64,000 nt of DNA, from positions 1,083,507 through 1,147,506 of the forward strand of contig JANUWI010000015.1 in NCBI GenBank assembly GCA_025504975.1, written 5' to 3'. Each line of letters opens with the position of its first letter. Position 1 is the stretch's first letter. Below the pieces are notes generated by a model that did not search any database, was not told the origin of the DNA, and saw nothing but the letters and a program-made list of their open reading frames with translations. Shown here one piece after another: positions 59,152-64,000 of the stretch. The DNA comes from Plenodomus lindquistii (taxonomy: Eukaryota > Ascomycota > Dothideomycetes > Pleosporales > Leptosphaeriaceae). The position numbers and the translations under genes are program-made.

Positions 59152-59535
59152 ACTTATAGCCCAAGTTATAGCGGGTGAAAGATAGAGGGAGATTTTAGTG
59201 TTCCTAGCCCTAGCCCCACAATACTTCCAGGCGTGCATCCGCGCTAATAGGCTATAATAAAATAAAGTAAATAGCTTATTTTATAGAGAAAACCTTTCTG
59301 CACATTTCTATCTAAAAATTATTATAATAGGACGTCTTGGCGCCAAGATATAAATTATTTTCTAAAAAGAAACTTTTTTTTCTAGAATTTCTACTTCTCT
59401 ATAGTAAAGAATTTTTTATATTATATAACTATAGTAATATATATATATATAATTATAAAAATATAAGCTATATAGTAAAATATAAATATATATATAATAG
59501 TCTAGTATATAGAGATCTATAAGTCTATACTAACC

Positions 59536-59574
59536 CGGCGAAGCCGTTAGCGGTTAGTGTTAGCCGCGAAGCGG
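59536..59574 (+). repeat. Two GCGAAGC mini-hairpins next to the telomeric tract
   Basis: CGGCGAAGCCG (59536-59546) and CCGCGAAGCGG (59564-59574), 17 bp apart, both contain the GCGAAGC core known to form an unusually stable DNA hairpin with a GAA loop. They sit in a GC-rich island between AT-rich DNA and the first TTAGGG tract. Confidence 0.7.
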
Positions 59575-59590
59575 GCGACCCCAACCTTGA

Positions 59591-59655
59591 GAGTTAGGTT
59601 GAGTTGGGTTGGGTTAGGGTTAGGGTTAGGGTTAAGGGTTAGGGTTAGGGTTAAA
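59591..59655 (+). repeat. Interstitial telomeric tract 1 (TTAGGG)n
   Basis: Variant units (TTAGGTTGAG, TTGGG) followed by about six TTAGGG copies, one with an extra A (TTAAGGG). The G-rich strand is the plus strand, so the tract points to a chromosome end on the right. It abuts the retroelement repeat. Confidence 0.9.
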
Positions 59656-59990
59656 GAGTGACAAAGCCACTGAAGAAGAACTCGATTGGATTTTTATTCT
59701 TTCTGTAAAATGAAGACTCTAAATATCTCTTGTGAGGAGATACTTTTCGTTTCTTGTTGGATCTACAGAAAGAAACTCGTCAGGAGCGACAGGAGAGCAG
59801 TTTATATACATCGCCTCGGGGGGATTCCCCCGATGAGTCTGCCTTGCCTCCGAGATAAGCGCTGGGCTTGTCTCAGAATACCGGTTGTACAGTGGGACCG
59901 GCGGCAAGCAAAGGATATCGTTCGCTGGGCTTATCTGTAGAGATGTTGGCCCGAGGGGAGCGTGTTGGTATTCATAGTTCTGGTTAGCCG
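59651..59990 (-). repeat. Repeated segment A, copy 1
   Basis: About 340 bp bounded by telomeric repeats on both sides, repeated at 63,653-63,991. In the element's orientation it lies at the 3' side and contains the ribozyme. It corresponds in position to the pseudo-LTR or the 3' end of a tandem copy. Confidence 0.9.
59716..59787 (-). ncRNA. Type I hammerhead ribozyme, copy 1
   Basis: Self-cleaving RNA motif read on the element's coding strand. Stem I 5' strand GCTC (59787-59784); core CTGACGA (59783-59777); stem II GTTTCTT paired with AAGAAAC around a 14-nt loop; core GAAA (59748-59745); stem III of nine pairs (A15.1 onward, AAGTATCTC with GAGATATTT, one G-U) around CTCACAA; then U16.1 and H17 = A at 59720. 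Stem I 3' strand GAGT (59719-59716) pairs back. Every invariant core position fits, including the G10.1-C11.1 pair. Predicted cleavage is between 59720 and 59719. Stem I may extend through an internal loop by CTGT/ACAG. Hammerheads are known in Penelope-like elements. Confidence 0.85.
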
Positions 59991-60013
59991 ATTAGGGTTA
60001 GGGTCAGGGTTAG
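59990..60013 (+). repeat. Internal telomeric tract 2
   Basis: ATTAGGGTTAGGGTCAGGG and a final TTAG, so three to four units, one with a T-to-C variant. It separates repeated segment A from the rest of the element. Confidence 0.85.
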
Positions 60014-60545
60014 CGCCTTGGCGCTTGCCCTTCTCCTATTCCGTCTGTTTCCAGAAACCGCAATGGTCGACCTTAATCGAAATAACACCGAAATGACTTA
60101 CCAATCTCCTCTCGTTCTTTCCCCAATTGTCTTTCTTCCCCCAACGTCAAAATGGCTGTAAGAGAATTGGGCAAATGATCTCCCGACTCTTCGCACAGTA
60201 CTTTGTGTCTTCGCCGAAGCTACTAGCACGTTTCGTGTGGTACTAAGAAGGGGCAAACCAGTTTCCAGGTTCCTCTCAAGACAGCCATGTTGATGCTCCT
60301 TGAGGTGTGAAAGCTAGGCATAGTGCGTCGCGATACACAGCAAGGGTCAGGAAAGGTTCCAGACACCACTATTCACCCCTATCCGTTCCTTCGCCATGCG
60401 CTTCAGCATCCGGGTTACCCCTTCAGTATTCACGGCTGACAGGCGAGGAGACTTCAGGCGGGCTTCAGGTGGTATGAGGTTCCTAGAAGGGTGTCAACGG
60501 CTTCAAGCATTACGCAGGAAGCAGCCTTTCTTTGAAACTCAAGGC
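60014..60545 (-). other. Non-coding 3' region of the retroelement
   Basis: About 0.53 kb between the RT stop codon and telomeric tract 2, in the position of a 3' untranslated region on the minus strand. No conserved structure was recognised by eye. Confidence 0.5.
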
Positions 60546-62663
60546 TCAGGTCAGAGCTCGAGGGGACTGATAGGGCATTTCTGTGCTTAAGGATGACACA
60601 GATACCGACAAATCCTCGATGTCGATTTCTTCGATTTCCTTAAAAAGGATATTTCGATTTACCGCTCGCACAGAGTCCCACATGGACTTTGTGCGTTTCT
60701 TGGCAACAAGAACATTTGGTGGGTATGGCAGGTCCGTAAGCCCATGACGGAACCATGCTTTCCTCATGTTCTCCCAGATAGCGGTCGAAGAAACCTGATC
60801 CCATACGGGGTTATATTCGGACACGGCAATGATTGCTTTCGTCCTTTCCCTTTTCTCCAGCCCGGAGCCGGGAAAGTAAGATCGCCATTGGACTTGCCGT
60901 GCCCAGGAGTGTAACACCCGATTTGGCCAGCCGCGCGCTCGGAGCCACGACAAAAATGTCGCCTTCCATGTCAAAAAGTATGACTCCTTATAGCATATTG
61001 CGCGGACCCGGCTGAGCTCGCCTTTGATCATCCCCTTCTTGACCGACAGGGGATGGGCGCTTGCCCATGGGATATATTGGTGGTGGCTAAGCGCCTTGTG
61101 ATAAGGCGCGAAGCACACCTCCGCCGACTCGGGGTGCGTGTGGAAGCGTACGTCGAGGAACGGGAGTTCGTGGGCGGAATGCGTCCATTGGATCGAAAGT
61201 CCGGGGACGCGTAATCGATCTAGCGCTTCGTCCGAAGGGTCAAGGGCGAAGATATCATCAATGTATCGTCTGTAAAACAGAGATGGTGACGCGTTGATGA
61301 ATCCTTGTTCGTAGAAGGCCATGAAAAGGTTTGCAAAGACTGGAGCGCAATGTAGCCCCATTGGCACTCCGTCTGTCTGACTAACCAAGTATGGTCCGAG
61401 CTGAAACAAGGCGCTAAACCAGATTCGTTCGGCAGCGTCTAAAATCCAGTTCCTGGTCTGCTCATCATACCAGTCGCCGGAAGATAAGATAAGCTGCAGG
61501 GCATCACGAAAATACCTCCATTGAATATTCGTGTACATGCCCGTCACATCTCCAGAATGGAGACGTGGAGAAGTTTCCAATCTCCTATTAAAATCTGCGA
61601 CTTCTGAACACAGATTCCGACTGCTTTCACATATCCATGGGAAAGATCGTTGAACCGGTAAGAGAAGGGCGTGCAAAATCCTGGCCAGCGGTCCTAACAC
61701 ATAAGAATGCATAGGGACTATTGGCCGAATCTTCCATGGATTTTTGTGAATCTTTGGGATACCATGGAAGACAGGGATTGTCGTATTGGAATACGCTGAA
61801 CGCCAGAATTTTTGTACCTTTTTTGAAGAAAGGAACGGAAAAACTTCGCCGTTGGGCATCTTGAGCATTCTACCGTTCAGGTCATTGACGCAACCCGTGA
61901 AGAAATCGGTAAAAGCTTCCTTTCCTTGATGCTGAACCTCAAACAGCGGACGGCGCTCCCTGGGAGGGAGATGCGCTGTTGAAGGTGATGGTAGATCCAA
62001 AAAGGCTTGGATTTGTTCCTCGTACCATTCACGAGTGACGACGACAATCCCCAGGTTTTTGTCGGTGATGAAAGCCAGAAGCTGAGCTTCCGACAGCCAT
62101 CTTTGCAGGTTTTTTGGATGGACGGTCACATGAAAGAGAGCATCGTCCTTTACATCTCGTCGGGGTATAGATCGCTCATGGAGCGCATGACGCAGAGTCT
62201 TCCTCCCGTCAAGAATACCATCTGCAAACCAGTCGTCGTCAATGCCAGGGTCCCAACCGGAAGCGAGATACGGGATTGATTTCGCCCAGTCGGGGGTAAC
62301 GTCATCTTGATCGTTACCTTTTTTCCAAAAATAGGTGAGGAGTCTGGCCTTGCGGCAAAGTTCCTCGAACCAATCTTCAGCAACCTTTTCCGAATATCGA
62401 ATAGGGAAGAGGTGTTTCAAGTTTACACTAAGGGTGTACTCGATGTCCGGGGGAAGTCTGACACCATCGAGTTTGTGTACACCTGGTTTCCATGACATGA
62501 GAGTCTCAAACCAATGAGACGGCCATGTACGCCAGATGTACATGTGTTGTGCAGTGTTACTTGAGAGTTGGTAGAACTCCAAAGGCAGCTTGCCTGATGC
62601 AAAGGGAGCCGGTGCATCTAAGGCTTCTTGGGCTGCCTTCTGGAGGAAGAACCGCGTTTTCCG
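60546..62663 (-). CDS. Penelope-like reverse transcriptase (ORF2), probably made by -1 frameshift from ORF1
   Basis: RNA-dependent DNA polymerase. RT signatures, numbered from the TTG at 62582: an early DKNLGIVVVTREWYEEQ block (174-190), the KIHKNPWKIRPIV block (278-289), motif A SGDVTGMYTNI (D345), motif B GVPMGLHCAPVFANLFM (405-421), motif C RRYIDDIFAL (DD at 442-443), and the PLE-type HELPFLDVRF (471-480). The chain ends about 200 residues later without GIY-YIG. No ATG lies near its start: the frame is open upstream through TTG codons into ORF1, and the first Met is 14 codons in. Frame 62663 is exactly the -1 frame after the A AAA AAC heptamer, so a fused ORF1-RT product of about 1,023 residues is predicted. 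All catalytic residues are present. Confidence 0.93.
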   Translation of the reverse strand, partial: RKTRFFLQKAAQEALDAPAPFASGKLPLEFYQLSSNTAQHMYIWRTWPSHWFETLMSWKPGVHKLDGVRLPPDIEYTLSVNLKHLFPIRYSEKVAEDWFEELCRKARLLTYFWKKGNDQDDVTPDWAKSIPYLASGWDPGIDDDWFADGILDGRKTLRHALHERSIPRRDVKDDALFHVTVHPKNLQRWLSEAQLLAFITDKNLGIVVVTREWYEEQIQAFLDLPSPSTAHLPPRERRPLFEVQHQGKEAFTDFFTGCVNDLNGRMLKMPNGEVFPFLSSKKVQKFWRSAYSNTTIPVFHGIPKIHKNPWKIRPIVPMHSYVLGPLARILHALLLPVQRSFPWICESSRNLCSEVADFNRRLETSPRLHSGDVTGMYTNIQWRYFRDALQLILSSGDWYDEQTRNWILDAAERIWFSALFQLGPYLVSQTDGVPMGLHCAPVFANLFMAFYEQGFINASPSLFYRRYIDDIFALDPSDEALDRLRVPGLSIQWTHSAHELPFLDVRFHTHPESAEVCFAPYHKALSHHQYIPWASAHPLSVKKGMIKGELSRVRAICYKESYFLTWKATFLSWLRARGWPNRVLHSWARQVQWRSYFPGSGLEKRERTKAIIAVSEYNPVWDQVSSTAIWENMRKAWFRHGLTDLPYPPNVLVAKKRTKSMWDSVRAVNRNILFKEIEEIDIEDLSVSVSSLSTEMPYQSPRALT
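62582..62639 (-). promoter_or_regulatory. RNA stem-loop after the slippery site
   Basis: In the transcript, AAGGCAGC (62639-62632) pairs perfectly with GCTGCCTT (62589-62582). Inside lies a second stem of GCCT + GATGCA with TGCATC + AGGC (62624-62592) and an 11-nt loop, interrupted only by a 2-nt bulge. It contains the ORF1 stop codon. Such a structure can pause ribosomes, though the 23-nt spacer to the heptamer is longer than the usual 5-9 nt. Confidence 0.6.
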
Positions 62664-63616
62664 TTTTTTTGTTGGCGGTTCTTCTTCCCAATTTTGTTGG
62701 GATTCTTCTGGTTTTTGGTCTTGGAGGGACCAGCCCCTCTCCGACCTTTTCCCGATTTTTTCTTGTTGGCTTTGGCCTTGTCTTGGGCAGACTGCCTTTG
62801 CCGTTTCGCGATTTCTTTGACGAACACTTCGAGACTTTTGGAGTCCGTTGGCATGACGGCTGTCCCGTCTCTACGTGCTCTTTTAACTGTGCTAGATTTC
62901 TTTGCCCTAAGGCTCATCTGTTTCTGCGCAGTATTCTCTCCAATTGATATGGCTGATTGTACCAGGGACAGGGAGCAGGCGGGGTCGAGCAGAATAGCCG
63001 AGGCCTCAAAGCTCACCCCTTCCATCTGGGCGATGGGTAACCAGCTTCTGTGTAGTAAATTCGCCTGCTGTGTCTGGTTGCATAGACCGGTCAGGGATTG
63101 CACCTCAAGGTCCTTGATTTCGATCATGCGGGTGAGTGACAGCTTTTGGGCTTCCTTGAGAGATTCATCGAAATTTCGCGGGATGCTACCGCCGTGTTCA
63201 GCAAGCTTGCTGACCTGAATGGACGGAGCACGAAGGGATTTAAGCTCCAGGATAGAGTCGAAGTTTTCTTTAGCGATGCAATCTCTCCATTCCGCGAGGA
63301 GGGAGACTGCAAGCGCTTTCTTGACGTGTGCTTGCACAATGTTGTCAAGATTGACTCGAGTTCTGTCCTGTGCTACGGCTGGAACGCTAGACACCAGTTG
63401 TGCAACGCTGCGCGAGTTGACGATTTTCTTCAGAAAAGCAGAAACGACTTCAAGCCCGAGGGCCATTCGTCGATTATGCAATTCCGAATTGACGCTGGAT
63501 TGGGTTTCAACGGGAATGGTTGACGAGTCAACCTCCATATCGTCTTGGCGGGGTGAGGGGCCCGCCCTGGCGCGGTTCTGCTGTCCTCGTTGAGGAGTGT
63601 GTGGTGAAGCGGACAT
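62618..63616 (-). CDS. Retroelement ORF1, basic nucleic-acid-binding-like protein, 332 aa
   Basis: First ATG at 63616 (MSASPHTPQRG), only 24 nt from the telomeric repeats on its 5' side; the frame is open three codons further through TTG. Residues about 1-50 are Gln/Ser/Pro-rich, about 50-230 look helical and folded (ALGLEVVSAFLKKIVNS; VQAHVKKALAVSLLAEWRD), and about 235-332 are strongly basic with Lys/Arg/Asn clusters (KANKKKSGKGRRG, SSRRQPKKP). No zinc knuckle or known domain is recognised. ORF1 proteins of unknown function occur in some telomeric PLEs. RNA binding or telomere tethering is inference from the charge. It ends at TAG 62620-62618, directly followed by an ATG that is not in the RT frame. 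Confidence 0.8.
   Translation of the reverse strand: MSASPHTPQRGQQNRARAGPSPRQDDMEVDSSTIPVETQSSVNSELHNRRMALGLEVVSAFLKKIVNSRSVAQLVSSVPAVAQDRTRVNLDNIVQAHVKKALAVSLLAEWRDCIAKENFDSILELKSLRAPSIQVSKLAEHGGSIPRNFDESLKEAQKLSLTRMIEIKDLEVQSLTGLCNQTQQANLLHRSWLPIAQMEGVSFEASAILLDPACSLSLVQSAISIGENTAQKQMSLRAKKSSTVKRARRDGTAVMPTDSKSLEVFVKEIAKRQRQSAQDKAKANKKKSGKGRRGAGPSKTKNQKNPNKIGKKNRQQKNGKRGSSSRRQPKKP
62663..62669 (-). promoter_or_regulatory. Slippery heptamer A AAA AAC for -1 frameshifting
   Basis: In the ORF1 frame the codons read CAA CAA AAA AAC, so the last seven bases are A AAA AAC in the exact phase of the canonical X XXY YYZ site. A one-base backward slip moves ribosomes into the RT frame, which is open from here to 60546. 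ORF1 would otherwise end 14 codons later at the TAG 62620-62618. Confidence 0.75.
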
Positions 63617-63640
63617 GGTGACCAAAAGAGTTGTTGTTGA

Positions 63641-63654
63641 GGAGGGTTAGGGTT
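63641..63654 (+). repeat. Telomeric junction 3
   Basis: GGAGGGTTAGGGTT: about two telomeric units between the 5' end of one element and the 3' segment of the next. Confidence 0.85.
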
Positions 63655-63991
63655 AAAGAGTGACAGAGCCACTGAAGAGGAACTCGATTGGATTTTATTC
63701 TTTCTGTAAAATGAAGACTCTAAATATCTCTTGTGAGGAGATACTTTTCGTTTCTTGTTGGATCTACAGAAAGAAACTCGTCAGGAGCGACAGGAGAGCA
63801 GTTTATATACATCGCCTCGGGGGGATTCCCCCGATGAGTCTGCCTTGCCTCCGAGATAAGCGCTGGGCTTGTCTCAGAATACCGGTTTTACAGTGGGACC
63901 GGCGGCAAGCAAAGGATATCGTTCGCTGGGCTTATCTGTAGAGATGTTGGCCCGAGGGGAGCGTGTTGGTATTCATAGTTCTGGTTAACCG
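63653..63991 (-). repeat. Repeated segment A, copy 2 (start of the next unit)
   Basis: Matches 59,651-59,990 with four substitutions and one deleted T. It begins at the same telomeric junction and is again followed by ATTAGGGTT at the window edge, so another unit or truncated copy probably continues to the right. Confidence 0.9.
63717..63788 (-). ncRNA. Type I hammerhead ribozyme, copy 2
   Basis: Identical in all core and stem bases to the copy at 59,716-59,787, shifted by 4,001 bp. Predicted cleavage is between 63721 and 63720. Cutting at both ribozymes would release a 4,001-nt RNA containing both ORFs. Confidence 0.85.
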
Positions 63992-64000
63992 ATTAGGGTT
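63992..64000 (+). repeat. Telomeric tract at the window edge
   Basis: ATTAGGGTT, cut by the end of the window. It is in the same position relative to segment A as tract 2. Confidence 0.7.

Larger units (their letters stand above)
56450..59530. repeat. AT-rich, RIP-like subtelomeric block
   Basis: Composition changes abruptly to overwhelmingly A/T with very many TpA steps, and no coding frame survives. This fits repeat-induced point mutation (C-to-T, giving TpA) of old transposons in ascomycetes. Internal structure remains: a tandem repeat of about 180 bp, a 34-bp inverted repeat with only transition differences, and a 50-bp segment repeated 501 bp apart (57,181 and 57,682). A small island of normal composition lies at about 58,950-59,030 and 59,160-59,230. 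Confidence 0.85.
59651..63652 (-). mobile_element. Telomere-associated Penelope-like retroelement, one full repeat unit
   Basis: A unit of about 4,001 bp: its first ~348 bp recur at 63,653-64,000 with four substitutions and one 1-bp deletion. Within it, on the minus strand from right to left, are a 24-nt leader, ORF1, the reverse transcriptase ORF, a non-coding region of about 0.53 kb, a telomeric tract and the repeated segment with a hammerhead ribozyme. Telomeric repeats flank both ends. The RT belongs to the Penelope-like class and has no GIY-YIG endonuclease downstream. These are the features of the endonuclease-less, telomere-attached PLEs known as Athena in rotifers and Coprina in fungi. 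The ORFs are intact, so the copy is young and has escaped RIP, unlike the neighbouring AT block. Confidence 0.9.

Noticed and set aside
59686..59940. 84-codon plus-strand frame in segment A, also open in copy 2 (93 codons)
   Set aside because: It is antisense to the hammerhead and is preserved only because the two copies are nearly identical. No family resemblance and no independent evidence of selection.
62628..63218. 196-codon plus-strand frame opposite ORF1
   Set aside because: Exact antisense shadow of the basic, low-complexity part of ORF1; the hydrophobic run comes from the Lys/Arg codons on the other strand.
1..64000. CRISPR arrays, riboswitches, bacterial operons
   Set aside because: The sequence is clearly eukaryotic (spliced genes, telomeric repeats); the tandem repeats seen are minisatellites without spacer structure.

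Overview
The window is a subtelomeric chromosome end from a filamentous ascomycete. The short spliced genes, the fungal gene families and the AT-rich compartment that looks mutated by RIP fit a Dothideomycete, probably Pleosporales; this is an inference from gene content and style, not a species call. Genes carry 47-136 nt introns with GT...AG ends and CTAAC/CTGAC-type branch sites. The left 56 kb is an ordinary gene-bearing arm. It is followed by about 3 kb of extremely AT-rich DNA (56.4-59.5 kb) and then by telomeric TTAGGG tracts alternating with a retroelement (59.6-64.0 kb). The G-rich strand is the + strand, so the chromosome end lies to the right, at or beyond base 64,000.

Gene arm, left to right: Prp8, the spliceosome core protein, missing about 93 N-terminal residues off the left edge; a small unknown gene head to head with a cytochrome P450; a 2EXR/F-box-like protein; a Q/G/N-rich repeat protein; a PTR2 peptide transporter; mitochondrial proline dehydrogenase; an unknown acidic protein; a broken MYND-finger/DUF4470 gene; a PLP-dependent Cys/Met-metabolism enzyme; cyclophilin divergent from an epsin; a Ted1/Cdc1-type metallophosphoesterase; a GMC oxidoreductase; a HET-domain protein; a secreted serine-hydrolase-like protein; ribosomal protein uL14 (L23); a small unknown protein; a GH18 chitinase-like enzyme; a 50-residue secreted peptide; a SnoaL-like protein; a secreted beta-helix protein; and an amino-acid/choline-type permease. 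Gene density falls and relics increase towards the right. This housekeeping-to-accessory gradient is typical of a subtelomere.

The most interesting part is the last 4.4 kb. It holds an endonuclease-less Penelope-like retroelement in a repeat unit of about 4,001 bp, with telomeric repeats at its borders and inside it. The element reads on the minus strand, so its 3' side faces the chromosome interior. That is the orientation expected if the telomeric 3' end primed reverse transcription. It encodes a basic ORF1 protein and a reverse transcriptase. The RT frame has no ATG near its start but sits exactly in the -1 frame after a classic A AAA AAC slippery heptamer in ORF1, with a strong stem-loop downstream. 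The repeated 0.34-kb segment carries a complete type I hammerhead ribozyme core on the same strand. Retroelement, ribozyme, frameshift signal and telomere repeats together look like one self-processing telomere-targeted system.

Splice models were derived by hand from reading frame, consensus sites and family patterns. All multi-exon models given as intact stay in frame from start to stop.
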